DNA from: Hydractinia symbiolongicarpus
Lineage: Eukaryota; Cnidaria; Hydrozoa; Anthoathecata; Hydractiniidae
NCBI RefSeq assembly: GCF_029227915.1
Contig: NC_079876.1
Coordinates: 16,742,001-16,806,000, forward strand
Length of the DNA stretch: 64,000 bases
Reading direction: 5' to 3'
The notes under the pieces are model-generated. The model saw nothing but the letters and a program-made list of their open reading frames with translations. It was not told where the DNA came from and made no database searches. Each line of letters starts with the position of its first letter. Position 1 is the first letter of the stretch. A program made the position numbers and the translations under genes. Below are positions 1 to 10,851 of this stretch, piece by piece.

Positions 1-251
1 TGTGGATTCTTTTATGTTAATGTACATCGCTGCAATTGATATTACCCCGAATTTCCCCGATACGAAAGAACTCTTGGAGTTTTCTCCCCCGGTTTTCAAG
101 CCGCATTTTGTTTTAACGTTCTCTTCATTAAATGGTGACTCCGTTCGAAACTATCCTGATTTGAAGGCGCATGGTACAGTGAGGGAGAGCAGGGGAGTGT
201 TACAGTTTGATGGTGTTCATGCATTTTTACATGACACTGGTAAATTTGCAG
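1..251 (+). CDS. LamG-like exon B (3' part of a module), lectin/LamG repeat gene
   Basis: Internal exon, cut by the window edge. It translates in frame 2 and ends at a good donor (CAG|GTATAT, donor GT at 252). The translated text matches the end of the exon at 1764-2196: both carry a KxLLEFSPPVxKP / DELMKFSPPLVLRP block followed by an LxFDG block and a Gly/Leu-rich end. The LxFDG...L pattern and beta-strand spacing suggest a LamG/concanavalin-like fold, assigned here by resemblance only. The exon ends in phase 1, as do the other module ends, so it can splice to the next module at 602. It is the tail of a module whose start lies upstream of the window. Confidence 0.6.
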
Positions 252-601
252 GTATATTATCTGATTTATTATTTTTTTTATAAGAAACAAATTTGGCAAA
301 GAAACACTAGTACGGAGAGTTCTTTTAAATAAGAAGAAGCCATCTTCCAAGATGGTAAAAAAATTTATTAAAATATTTGTGAGCGATGTACCTATATAAC
401 AAGCAAAAAAATTTTCGTTTTATGTACATATTTTTTCCTGAAATTTTATAAAATTTTTTTCGCGTCTAATTCACACGAAGGTAGATTCTATTGTTATAAT
501 TGCTAATTTTTCTTTATTCTTTCTTGTACATTTTCTTACTATGATGCCCAGCTTGGCTTCATGTTGCCCTACATTTACCGTTCTCATTTCCATTTATTTA
601 G

Positions 602-798
602 ACACTTTTATTATGATGCCCAGCTTAGATCCAGCTGGCCTAACATTTACCGTAAAGTTCAAGTTCAATCGAAACATGCTTGATGCAAAGGACGAGAAAT
701 TCATATTGGACATTGGAGGGTGGCTAGGCCATGGTGTGTCATTGTTCGTTCATGACAGCCTGCTGACTGCTGTTGTCGGAAGTACACGCGTCTGGGTG
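602..798 (+). CDS. LamG-like exon A, module 1
   Basis: Exon between a TTTATTTAG acceptor (AG at 600-601) and a GTATGT donor at 799. It starts in phase 1 and ends in phase 0. The encoded segment (FIMMPSLDPAGLTFTVKF, then FILDIGGWLGHGVSLFV) aligns with the exon at 3589-3779 (FLTNPSLTKKGITIAII, then LVVSGGSQGSGVAVYL). Both look like the first half of a LamG domain, with a PSL...GLT strand and a hydrophobic-G-G-x-x-G turn. A partial duplicate of the exon start (ATGATGCCCAGCTT) lies at 541-585, just upstream of the acceptor, and would make a decoy splice region. Function is inferred from fold resemblance: extracellular carbohydrate or ligand binding. Confidence 0.6.
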
Positions 799-1331
799 GT
801 ATGTAGCTACACAGTTATTGTACCTTCGCCTCAAGAGATTTTAGCCTCTTGCTGTCTCCTCCCATTTCAAAAAACGCAACGAATCAGCATTTTTCAAGGC
901 ACGCCTTACTAAGGGATAGAGTACTAGCTACGTCTGAAAATAATTTAACAAACAAAAGAATCTACCTTGTTCATGGAATTCAGGCTTGTGGTAGCGAAAA
1001 CAACGATATAATCTTATAAACACAGTACTCTTTTGTTTCTTGATTTTGAATAACTTCTCAACGGTCAATAAAGCGGTACTAAAAAGGGTGAGCTTTAATA
1101 TATATTTTTCATGAAAGGGCAACTGTTACTGATGTTCGCATGAATGAATTTATCTCTTTGAATTCATTTCTTTGCTCAATGACCACGCCTTCTTTGCGCG
1201 ATTAATATTATTTCGTTTATCTTACTCGCCGTTTTATTTATTAAATTTGGATTGTTTATAGATGTTATGTGTACTTAGCGCGTGTAACATCTCAAAATGA
1301 ACCTCTTTTGGAGTGAGTATACAAAAAAGTT

Positions 1332-1404
1332 CACCCTTGTTCCCAGGGTTTTTTGTCTTTTTGATTTCACATTAAGAAGGCAAAAAACCCTGGGGACGAG
1401 GGTG
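1332..1404. mobile_element. Short palindromic MITE (CCCTGGGGACGAGGG family), copy 1
   Basis: Terminal inverted repeats CACCCTTGTTCCCAGGG and CCCTGGGGACGAGGGTG flank a short spacer, 73 bp in all. The element lies inside an intron of the lectin/LamG gene. Two other copies of the family are at 3184-3271 and 61253-61356. No convincing target duplication is visible at this copy. Confidence 0.75.
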
Positions 1405-1763
1405 CCCAAAAGGTGTCATATTTTAAATAACTTTTAATTCACTAAAACTTTTTGATGCATTAATGTATATATTTTCGAAAGCTTATATGATTTTCTATAT
1501 AAATGGTATAAAAATTATTAAGAAAAATTTGGTTTAATAGACACGGATAAAAAACTTAGCCTTTGCTACAAGTAAGATCTTCTTTACAAAACTAATAAAT
1601 TCTTATGATTCCTGTTTGCTTTTAACATCAATCTAAAAGTGATTTTTAAATTTCAATAGGGCGTTTCGTCTCCAAACTAATACTCAATCGACTAAATATG
1701 TCGAAGCGTAGTTCTTGTTGTCAATAATTATTTTTGACATTTTTGACGGGTTTTTTTCCACAG

Positions 1764-2196
1764 GTTCAAACACCTGACTCCTCGTTCACATCATGGTGCT
1801 TTGTTTTGATCACGTGGCGTGACGATATGGGATTATATTTGTATATAAATGGTGCGCTAGTAGCGAAGAAGAAATCTTATAGATATCTTATTCAAGAATA
1901 CAAACCTTTCGATAGCCTTACTGTTGGTTGCAGTATTCTAAAAAGTGCTGCAAGTTTCGGTAGATTCCAGTTAGCAATGATTTCGTTTTTTCCTACGTAC
2001 ACAACCATTGATGAGCTGATGAAGTTTTCGCCTCCACTTGTTTTGAGGCCGACGTTTGATTGGTTCTTTATGCTGCTGCAGAACAATTCAACTCTGACGT
2101 CACCACCGTTAAAAGTAAATGGCGACGTAAGATCGAATGAAAATGGACTAACGTTCGACGGAAGAAGTGGGTGGTTAAATGCTGGTAATTTGCAAG
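1764..2196 (+). CDS. LamG-like exon B, module 1
   Basis: Exon between a polypyrimidine tract plus CAG (AG at 1762-1763) and a consensus GTAAGT donor at 2197. It enters in phase 0 and leaves in phase 1. It encodes a WCFVLITW/DDMGLYLYINGALV strand pair, typical of the second half of LamG domains (…W.hhhhW....G..hYhNG..V), then GRFQLAMISFF and an LTFDGRSGWLNAG segment. The last ~40 codons match the exon ending at 251, so module ends are homologous. Together with exon 602-798 it would make one complete LamG-like unit. The neighbouring exon is a SUEL lectin domain. Confidence 0.65.
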
Positions 2197-2502
2197 GTAA
2201 GTTTAACCAAGCCTCTTTGGTTTTTACCATTCTCGAATTTCAAAGCGACTTTCTTTATAGTTTGATAAATAACAATTTTTTAAAAATTATACACAGCTAA
2301 AGCAACAAATGCAATAACAAACCTTGTATTGATACCTTGCACATGCAAACAAAGTGATAGAGAAAGTCACGTGTAACAACAATGTCACGTGATAAAAGCA
2401 AGTCAGGTGTTATGAATATATATTCCACGTACCATTAAACTGACAGAATATTTACTTCTTAAACTTACATCCGCTGTTACTCCGCCATGTTTTTTTTTAC
2501 AG

Positions 2503-2832
2503 ACTCATCGGAAGAAAGCGCGGAAATTGTATGCGAACACTACCAGAAAGGGATCACGTGTGAACTAGGTCAAACAATAAAAGTGGCATACGCCAACTAC
2601 GAGCGCACATCAGAAATTCCATGCCAAGGAAAACGAAAGTACATCACGACGAGTTGTAAATCGAAAAAATCTTTAGCAGTCGCAAAGTCACTTTGTAATG
2701 GCAAGAGGGCGTGTCGTTTGAAGGCGTTAAATTCTGTGTGGGGAAATGCTTGCCCGGGCGTCATTAAATATTTAGATATTAGATATCAATGTATTGGTGA
2801 CATTCAACAAGATGGAAAAGCCCAACATGGAG
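2503..2832 (+). CDS. SUEL-type (Gal_Lectin) domain exon, module 1
   Basis: Single exon encoding one SUEL/rhamnose-binding-type lectin domain. Acceptor TTTTTTTACAG ends at 2502; donor GTAATT starts at 2833; both sides are phase 1. Visible hallmarks are a CEHYQKGITCELGQTI start, an ANYERTS segment, Cys pairs around KYITTSCKS and ACRLKALNSVWGNACPG, and the closing YLDIRYQC. Six to eight spaced cysteines fit the family's disulphide-bonded beta fold. Such domains bind galactose or rhamnose and act outside the cell, for example in latrophilins and egg lectins. The domain repeats at 4619-4930. No signal peptide or transmembrane segment of this gene lies in the window. Confidence 0.85.
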
Positions 2833-3183
2833 GTAATTACGCTTTCTGTTTATACTTTAGCTTTGATTGTGAATAACTTTTTTCTTTTGTAGAGAGGTGA
2901 GGTTTGTTTAAAAGAAACACGCTCTTGATACAGGCGTTTGATTCATGTATCAAGCTCCACATTGGCGTTTTTATTTCAAGTCTTTTTTGGCGTTATGATA
3001 TTAGAATAATCCTTAATCGGAAATATTTTATTTCTGTTTTTTGGGGACACGTTTAAGTACTAAAACCTCTGGCAAGACCTGAGACGAAAAATATTGTTCA
3101 TGTGTAGAATGTTTATAAATTAGATTTTCAGATTTTATTCATATTTTCTTAAAAGTTACTTCTAAGGCCTCCGTTTTCAATAT

Positions 3184-3271
3184 CACCCTCGTCCCCAGGG
3201 TTTTTTGCCTTCTTGACATGAGAGACGACTCTTTCATATCAAAAAGATAAAAAGTTCTGGGGACAAGGGTG
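3184..3271. mobile_element. Short palindromic MITE (CCCTGGGGACGAGGG family), copy 2
   Basis: Inverted ends CACCCTCGTCCCCAGGG and CTGGGGACAAGGGTG flank a short divergent spacer. The 88-bp element sits in the intron between SUEL exon 1 and the next LamG exon. Confidence 0.75.
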
Positions 3272-3588
3272 ATGTTGGGATATTCGCCAGAAATGATTGT
3301 TTTGCCGTTTGATACGTATCACATCACAGTGTCTGCTGCTGAATAGAAGACAGAATCCTTTTAATCCTTTTACTGTCGAAACTACCTGCTCTGACTTAGA
3401 ACAAGTAAAAAGCCCTAAATGTTGATTGGTTACTGAAAACGAGGCTACTTTGTTGACCAACTGGGTACATTCAAAAGCCTAATCTTGTAATTTAAAAAAA
3501 AAATAATTTCATACTTGACTGATTTAGAATTTTTAACCTAGGTTACATTGCGAACGCTTAATTACATTTCCTTAAAATCTTTTCATAG

Positions 3589-3779
3589 CCCACTTCTTGA
3601 CCAATCCATCCTTGACAAAGAAAGGTATTACTATCGCCATAATAGTGAGGCTAGATCAGGAAGTCGAAAGATACGTCAAGCCGCACTATCTAGTCGTTTC
3701 TGGTGGTAGTCAAGGCAGCGGTGTAGCCGTATACTTGAATCTGTTCTGTGAAATATCCACAAGAAATAAAACCTGGAGT
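3589..3779 (+). CDS. LamG-like exon A, module 2
   Basis: Acceptor TTTTCATAG ends at 3588 and the donor GTAAGT starts at 3780. Phase 1 in and phase 0 out, identical to exon 602-798. It encodes HFLTNPSLTKKGITIAII and a LVVSGGSQGSGVAVYL strand-turn-strand. Length and splice phases match exon A of module 1, showing duplication of the whole exon with its introns. It is followed by the partner exon B at 4056. Confidence 0.6.
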
Positions 3780-4055
3780 GTAAGTGCTTTTTGGATAAGC
3801 TTAAGAGGAAAAAGTTTGGCGAGATATTTTAAAGTTTTGTCGAAATGCACCACATAAAATCCACGCTAAATTTGAACTAAATTCATCAATTCCTTCAAAT
3901 ATTGAAAACCAATTTAATTTTGAGAGCAATTATTTAAGTGACCTTTAAAAGATTGACATGTTCTCATTCTTCTCAGTCTTATCCTGGTTTTTGCTAAAAA
4001 AATTTTTATCTCATCACCTATGCGCAAAAAAATTAGTCAAGTTTCTTGTTTCTAG

Positions 4056-4365
4056 CTTAACACACCAGTTGAAAGTGATGATTGGTTGTATATTCTCCTA
4101 ACATGGAGCAAAAGTCAAGGAATGGTGTTGTATATTTACGGCGTTATTCGAAGTGTGTGTATTCGTCCGGAGAAAACCGTGCAAACCAATCAAAACAAAG
4201 GCGCGGATATTTTAGCGATTGGTAAATCAACAGCCAATGAAAGCGATACTTTCGCTCGTTTCCAGATCACTTTGTTTACAGTTCTGAAAACGTTCACACC
4301 AAAGAGCGAAAGTTTTCGCACTTTTGCGTATTATGTTGGTAGAGCAATTACGAATGCTTTTGAAA
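4056..4365 (+). CDS. LamG-like exon B, module 2 (shorter)
   Basis: Acceptor TTTCTAG ends at 4055; donor GTAAGC starts at 4366; phase 0 in, phase 1 out. It encodes WLYILLTWSKSQGMVLYIYG and FARFQITLFTVL, which align with the W…LITW…GLYLYING and GRFQLAMISFF parts of exon 1764-2196. It is ~120 bp shorter than that exon: the LxFDG tail found at 2140-2196 and in the first exon is missing. The LamG unit here ends early, either a real variant or decay. The next exon is again a SUEL domain. Confidence 0.55.
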
Positions 4366-4618
4366 GTAAGCGAGTCGTTTTTTAAACTCGTGTTTTTGCT
4401 CGATTGTTGCAAACGACTTCAACCGATATAAACAATGATTGTTAAGTATGATGTAAATGTTTTGTTTGTGAGAAATAAAATGAGGCCTGTGTGTTAAAGA
4501 TCTGTCAGATTATGGGTGAAGCATAAAAAAGTTGTGCTATTGAGTTAGATTTTAAAACACGTGTATCTTATTTACAAATGCTGTGACAACCATTGTTTCA
4601 ATTTTTATTCTTTTTTAG

Positions 4619-4930
4619 CTGCCTCGATGAGTCAAGAAACTGTACTAATATGCGAATACCAATCGAGAACAATATCTTGTCCAGCCGATCAAGTTATCGA
4701 GATTGTCTTTGCCAATTTCGGCCGTACCTCCTCGCGGCCGTGCGCTTGGGGAACTCACCACCAGACGAATTGTACGTTACCGAACGCCATTACGACAGCG
4801 AGAGAACGTTGCAATGGTTTGAATTCATGCGAGTTGATTGCGAAGAATTCTATGTGGAAAGGTAACCCGTGTCCTGGAATCATCAAATACGTCAAAGTGA
4901 AGTTTATTTGTGATGAAGTTGGTCCAGAAG
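4619..4930 (+). CDS. SUEL-type (Gal_Lectin) domain exon, module 2
   Basis: Acceptor TTCTTTTTTAG ends at 4618 and a GTATGG donor starts at 4931; both sides are phase 1. The domain has the same order of hallmarks as exon 2503-2832: CEYQSRTISCPADQVIEI, ANFGRTS, TNCTLPNA, RCNGLNSCELIAKNSMW, NPCPGIIKYVKVKFIC. Cysteine spacing is conserved between the two copies, while the rest has diverged, so the duplication is not recent. No further LamG or SUEL exon is recognisable downstream to 64000, so the gene either ends beyond a very long intron, is truncated here by repeats, or has exons too diverged to see. Confidence 0.85.
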
Positions 4931-6120
4931 GTATGGCGGCGTAATAATTTTGTGTTGTGTTGGTGTTATTCAAATAAACTATTTTCTGTCTTCGTGGCGC
5001 CGTTTTGAAATTGTGTAACTTTCTAAAACAGTCTTGCAAGCCAACTAAAATCCAGGAAAATTATATAGAAATATATGTTCAAACAGGGAAATCGGGAAAT
5101 GTGAGTGAAAAATCCAGTCCTGTGTTTTTCAATTTTCAATTTTCGATTCGATCCCACGGCCTATAGGGTTTTTTATATGAGGACGAAATACGCGTCTAAT
5201 CCTTATCAAAAGACGCTACAGGCCTTGGGATCGAGGTTGTTCGATTTTAATCAATGTGAACATGAGATATCAATCATCTTCGGCTTGTACCTAGGGTTTC
5301 CAGGATTTTGCAGAGTTAGGGAAAGAAAGAGTCCAGGGTGAGCATGTGGTGTTCTATCAAGCTTATTACTGCTCTTCTTGTATGTGTCGCAAGATATTTT
5401 TGTTGTTGTTGTTTTTAGCCGTGACTAAATCATCATACATTGGCAACGAAGATCCCAACTCACTTGTGATACCATAAAACGTGTCATTTTTTACCCAAAA
5501 AAAAGTTTGACTTTGCAAGATGACTTAGGAGACCTAGGGTTTAAGTTGTAAACATTGTAAAAACAACAAAAAAGTATATAAGATGTTGCTATGGAAACAA
5601 GACATCAGATCGAACAGAAGTTGTAGTGTTCGTGACAACCTGCAATAGAAGCGGTTGTCTTCTTAAAACGGCGAATTCATAACAATGAAAAGTTTTCGCG
5701 CAATTCGAATGTACTATCAGTAAATGCCATCACAGATCCTTAGTATAATATTAGTTGATTATTTTTGTATATTCATGTAAATTCACAGATTGATGGACGA
5801 CAATAAAAAACATTTTACCATTGGGCGACAAATATACGGACCCGCAGTTATAATATTACACTGTATATTATATATGTTTAAAAAATAAAATATTTAGAAT
5901 TTCTATTTAACCACCATTTTTTTGGTTTGTTTTTCTGTTATTTTATATTTTGCTAACCATTGTTATTTTTTCCACTTTTCATGTAAAAAAAGCTTCTCGC
6001 GTGAAATGTCCAAAAATAGATGACTTGTCAGTGTTATATTATACGGGCACATTCTTGTAGGTAGGACCGTAGAGGGTTAAATAATTTTTTAAAAGCACAA
6101 AATCTTTTTTTTTTAACTAT
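4931..6120. other. No recognisable gene
   Basis: AT-rich DNA after the last lectin exon. Short open frames (for example 5105-5341) have no recognisable motif. No new LamG or SUEL exon was seen. Confidence 0.5.
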
Positions 6121-6124
6121 ATTT

Positions 6125-6417
6125 TAACCATATATAGGGGAGTACAGTTAACTCCCGGTAACTTAGTCTTAAAAAATGAGGTTATAGTTAAAGCGACGTC
6201 GAGAAACAATTACCGGGAATAAAAAACTGACATTTATCCAGTCCTCGATTTCCTCTTCTCGAGTAAAAAAGTTCATGTTATCCAAAGAAATAAGTCTCAG
6301 GTAACGAAATGGGTCGAGTTAATAACGAATGTTCGAGTTATCCGGGGTTCGAGTTAACCGGAGTTTTTTATAAGGAAGTATTACGAAAGTTCAAGGGATC
6401 CACGGAAATAGGTTGAG

Positions 6418-6465
<48 letters not shown>

Positions 6466-6700
6466 TATATTTATAGTGGCAGTCCCCAGAATAATCTCTC
6501 AGCTTTTAGACAGTTTCAGATTTTTTCCACTGGGGGCCACATATAATTTCGAGTTATCTGGTGTTCCATTGTCGTCCCCAGAGTTCTTCGAGATTAAAAC
6601 ATCGAAAACTTCCGAGGTTTATCTTCATGAGCTCTGGGGTCGAGGATGCTGGTGTTCGAGTTTAACCGGGAGGCAACTGTATTTCTTTTTTAATTGGATT
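6125..6700. repeat. GAGTTA/CCGG-rich dispersed repeat with (ATA)n microsatellite
   Basis: The stretch contains repeated words such as GTTAACTCCCGGTAAC, GAGTTATCCGGGG, CGAGTTAACCGG and CGAGTTATCTGG. This looks like a degenerate, internally repetitive MITE-like sequence. A pure (ATA)n run occupies about 6418-6464. The open frame at 6476-6748 falls inside it and is not considered coding. Confidence 0.45.
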
Positions 6701-7189
6701 TATTCGACTTCCATGGCCGTTGTTTATATTTTCTGCCTACAGGAGTAAGTGCGCATGTAAATGGTCCCCCTCAACGCAAAAATCAAAACATTTTGCATGA
6801 AAAGTGGTCTATAAATGGAATCTAGGCACTCGCGGCAATCATCCTTTTTATTTCAAATCTGAACGCCTGAATATGTTTAAAAGCACCGGTATTTTCTCTG
6901 TAAACATAAAATTTTCTTTATTAATGTGTTTTCTTTTCCGTCAGCTATTACTTATGTAAAAATTCTGTCAAGAAAACAGCGGAATACCTCGGAAAGATCT
7001 TACAGGACAGAGGATCGACCCTCTAGGGCTTGGATGAACGGGAAGCACTTCATGGAAGGATCCATTTAGTCTGTGAAAATGTCGTATCCAACATTGTCGT
7101 ATTCTTCCAACGACATCTGACACACAACGTTAAGCAATTTATCAACGTCGTAATGTTGTTAACACATAATACTGCCTAGTATACATACT

Positions 7190-8272
7190 ACTGCCTAGCA
7201 TAATATCTTTGTAATATACAGTAATACAGTGTAGTACATAGTAATATCCCGTATTTTACACTGTATTACTTTGTAGTATATTCAGAAATACACTGTAATA
7301 CCTTGTAGTATTCAGTAACATACTGTAATACCTTGTAGTATTCGGTAATATACTGTAATACCTTGTAGTATTCAGTAATACACTGTAATACCTTGCAGTA
7401 TTCAGTAGTACACTGTAATACCTTGTAGTACACTGTAATACACTGTAATACCTTGTAGTATTTAGTAATACACTGTAATCCTTAGTAATATACTGTAATA
7501 CCTTGTAGTATTCAGTAGTACACTGTAGTACCTTGTAGTACACAGTAATACACTGTAATACTTTGTAGTATTTAGTAATACACTGTAATACTTAGTAATA
7601 TACTGTAATACCTTGTAGTATTCAGTAATACACTGTAATACCTTGTAGTATTTAGTAATACACTGTAATACCTTGTAGTATTCGGTAATGTACTCTAATA
7701 CCTTGTAGTATTCGGTAATATACTGTAATGCCTTGTAGTATTTGGTAATATACTGTAATACCTTGTAGTATTCAGTAATGCACTGTAATACCTTGTGGTA
7801 TTCAGTATTACACTGTAATACCTTGTAGTATTCGGTAATACACTGTAATACCTTGTAGTATTCAGTAATACACTGTAATACCTTGTAGTATTCAGTAATA
7901 CACTGTAATACTTTGTAGTATTCAGTAATATACTGTAAAACCTTGTAGTATTCGGTAATATGCTGTAATATCCTGTAGTATTCAGTAATACACTGTAATA
8001 CTTTGTAGTATTCAGTAATACACTGTAATACTTAGTAATATACTGTAATATCTTGTAGTATTCGGTAATACACTGTAATACTTTGTAGTATTCAGTAATA
8101 CACTTTAGTACTTAGTAATATACTGTAATATTTTGTAGTATTCAGTAATACACTGTAATACCTTGTAGTATTCGGTAATACACTGTAGTACTTGTAACAT
8201 CTAACTGTAATATTTTGTAGTATTTGGTAATACACTGTAATACTTAGTAATATACTGTAATACATGTAATAA
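7190..8272. repeat. 30-bp minisatellite array, orientation 1
   Basis: About 35 tandem units of a 30-bp sequence made of TATTCAGTAATACACTGTAA followed by TACCTTGTAG, with scattered substitutions and some shortened units. The period equals half the printed 60-base line, so the units line up vertically. The same unit, reverse-complemented, forms the array at 59150-59873. Open frames across it (Tyr/Lys/Val/Leu/Gln repeats) are by-products of a 30-bp period divisible by three. Confidence 0.95.
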
Positions 8273-8352
8273 ATCTTTGATGGTTGCGCAAAGCATTCTG
8301 GGTAGATTTTCTTCCCAGCGTGGGCTGGATCACATATCACATGGAACGTTGG

Positions 8353-8386
8353 CTGTAGATACAGATATAGATACAGATACAGATAA
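8353..8386. repeat. GATACA microsatellite
   Basis: Short (AGATAC)n run just outside the minisatellite array. Confidence 0.8.
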
Positions 8387-8947
8387 TATTTTCTGGGAAT
8401 GAAAGTTTACAAAAATGGAACTGAATAAATACAAGGAAGTATTAACAAACTATCACAACCAGCAGGGGACCTCTCAAAACAGCCCGAAGGCCAGTTAAAA
8501 GATGCGAGTAGGACCCTATGCAAAAAAATTTGTACAAACTTCAATACTGCAAGAGCTCTGATTGCTCATGAGCAAAATGCAGAAGTAAAAGTCACTGCTG
8601 AATATACAATTTGCTTCTGCGTAACATGCGAAAAGACATTTGAATCAGACGATGCGCTGACTTAGAATGTTTGGAAGGGTAAGTCGGTTTAAAATAAATG
8701 AAACAAATACCCTTATTTGGTTTGTTCGTTTCTTATTAGTAATTTTGAACGTTTTTTTCTTTCTTCGAAATTCGAACTGTACATTCTAATTTAAGTAGTT
8801 GTGTAGGAAAATTTGTCATTGGTATTCCATCTATCATGTGCAAAATTTGATTATTGCTTTAAGACTGGACTAGCCACGAGAAAGAGTAAAGCTAAGTCTG
8901 TAACCTTAAATTTTGATGAAGTTGGATTTAAAGCAATCCAGTGCAAT

Positions 8948-9298
8948 TTCCTAGAGACAAAATTAGGGGCCTTTGAAAAATTTTGGTCCCCTTTAGCGGG
9001 ATATCTTCGCTAAGATTCGGACCCCCCCCCCTCTTTTAGCGGATTTCCATCCGTGAAATACATACATTCGGATAAATCTTAAAAGGCTCAGGGGCGTGTT
9101 TTGTAGATAAAAGTTATCGGAATGACACGAGGAATTATGCTCGCGAACGACGAAGAATTTTCCAGCCGCAAACAAATTTTTGAAATTTCTCAATCGTTCG
9201 CGGATTCTTTTTTCAAACTTCAGACCCCCCCTTTAGCACCGATATCCCACTAACGGGGCCCCAAAAGTTTTCAAAGACCCCTTAGGGCTCAATTAGGA
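8948..9298. mobile_element. Hairpin MITE with ~75-bp inverted ends
   Basis: The left end (AGGGGCCTTTGAAAAATTTT, then CCCTTTAGCGGGATATC) is repeated in inverse orientation at 9215-9298 (GATATCCCACTAACGGGG, AAAAGTTTTCAAAGACCCC). The ~350-bp whole has no coding capacity and folds on itself. Target duplications were not resolved. Confidence 0.6.
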
Positions 9299-9478
9299 AA
9301 CTCTGATTGTATTTCGGGCACAAGAACACAAATATTGCCCTCAACTGTTATTTCACAACTTCAGCTGCCATTTTCCTTTTGTGTCTTGCTATAATGGCAA
9401 TGTTGATGCTTTGCGCACTTCTTTCCCTTTAATCCGCCTACCCATCCTGTGCCCAAAAGGGACGTGGAAATAATTAAG

Positions 9479-9850
9479 AAGTGCGAGTATGTTAACTTTG
9501 ACCTGCTTCTTCTCCTATGCTTAATGCTCTTTTAGCCTTGCGTATTTCGATGGATAATATAGGTGAGTATACCCTGAATGTAAAAACAGTGGCAGTGGTC
9601 CAAATGTCTCCCTTATAAGAATGACCACAAATATGTCACACATGAAGGGTTAAGTCCTGGTGTGTTGTCTTTTTTCTGCATCTTTGCAAGGAAATGATTA
9701 CATACGAGACTTTGTAACTTAGTTTGCCAATCAATATAAGTTTTTTGCTGTCTACACATTTGACCAACTCCATTGCTTGCACATGGCTAGTGATCCAGCA
9801 CGTTGGTTGGATGCATATGACCTTTTTTTAGTAAGTACATGCGTAGTGCC
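9479..9850 (+). pseudogene. Possible retroelement ORF relic
   Basis: Plus-strand frames read CEYVNFDLLLL and, after breaks, FAVYTFDQLHCLHM followed by ASDPARWLDAYDLF. The style (EYVxFDLLLL, then W..YD..F) recalls an ORF often seen in cnidarian DIRS/gypsy-type retroelements, but stops and frameshifts break it and no catalytic motif is present. The assignment is weak. Confidence 0.25.
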
Positions 9851-9997
9851 TCATTGCTTCCTTTAACATCATCCTCGCAATCCCTCTTCATCTCGCGTCC
9901 AGGACCAGGCCTTTTTTTTTTGGTTTCGAGAAAGGGAATTTTGTGTTCACCTGTCCAAACCGGTTGAACAAAGGTTTGTAAATTAGTTGAAGTGGGA

Positions 9998-10120
9998 TGT
10001 AATAACTAAAACAGGTAACTACCAGTCTCCACAGAACCAGCAGTCCCTCTAGCACGACCACAGAACCAAAAGCGAAGCAGCAGTACTATCACAGAACCAC
10101 CAATGAATAAATAATTCCAA
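9998..10120 (+). repeat. Left terminal inverted repeat of the outer MITE
   Basis: Starts TGTAATAACTAAAACAGG and continues with AGTCTCCACAGAACC words. Paired with 34320-34460. Confidence 0.8.
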
Positions 10121-10630
10121 TATTAAACTCCTACGCCGAAGTGAGAACAACGAAGCTAATTAAATACACAACAGTCGAACACCTTACTTTCCACTGGCTA
10201 TTTCGTGTCCCTCGTACATGAACTAACGGTCCTCGTACAAGTGAATTTAAAAAACGACTCTCAAAGTGTTATAAACTTCATTCTATGTAAAAAAATAATC
10301 ACAATACAAAGAGTCAATCATTTGTTATTCATTTCATAAAAATTCACGATTTGAATCAGCAAGAAAAGTGTTGTTTTGCTGGGGGTAACATATGTATTTT
10401 AGACGCTCGTTAAAAAAAGATGGTCGTCGTATTACCGAGTTCTATGTTCTAGCTATTGTTGTTATCATGGTAATCATTAGCATTCCTGATTGAAATTACT
10501 GAAAAAGATTGAAATGTTGGTTTGTTTTTTATTACGTTGAAGAGTAAATTGCAAAGAAACAGAATGAGTCTTGATTTTTTAATCCCAGAACGGTATAATT
10601 TGGATAATATTTCACTAATATAGTGTATAC

Positions 10631-10707
10631 TGTGAATAGATCTGTATTCTTTACTATGGCATAAAGCCGTACATCTAAACCTAAAAGATATAATGAACAT
10701 AATGACA
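10631..10707 (-). repeat. 3' LTR of the copia element (77 bp)
   Basis: Matches 34065-34140 with only about three differences. Begins TGTG and ends GACA; preceded by TATAC. Unusually short for an LTR. Confidence 0.8.
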
Positions 10708-10851
10708 ATCTTGCCACTACATTCTCTCTCAATAAAACAAAATCATAAAGTATGTTCAAGAAAAGAAACTGCAAGATGCAGGAACACAATGTAAGAATGC
10801 TTTTAAAGTGTCATTTGGCATACTGTTATAGTTGTTCTAATTAACCAAAAC

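Noticed and set aside
1-4930. LamG/SUEL exons as a processed pseudogene
   Set aside because: Introns with good splice sites and matched phases are present between the exons.
7256-8340. Long minus-strand frames rich in Tyr, Thr, Val and Leu
   Set aside because: They are translations of the 30-bp minisatellite, whose length is divisible by three, so no stop arises by chance; the same happens at 59140-59882.
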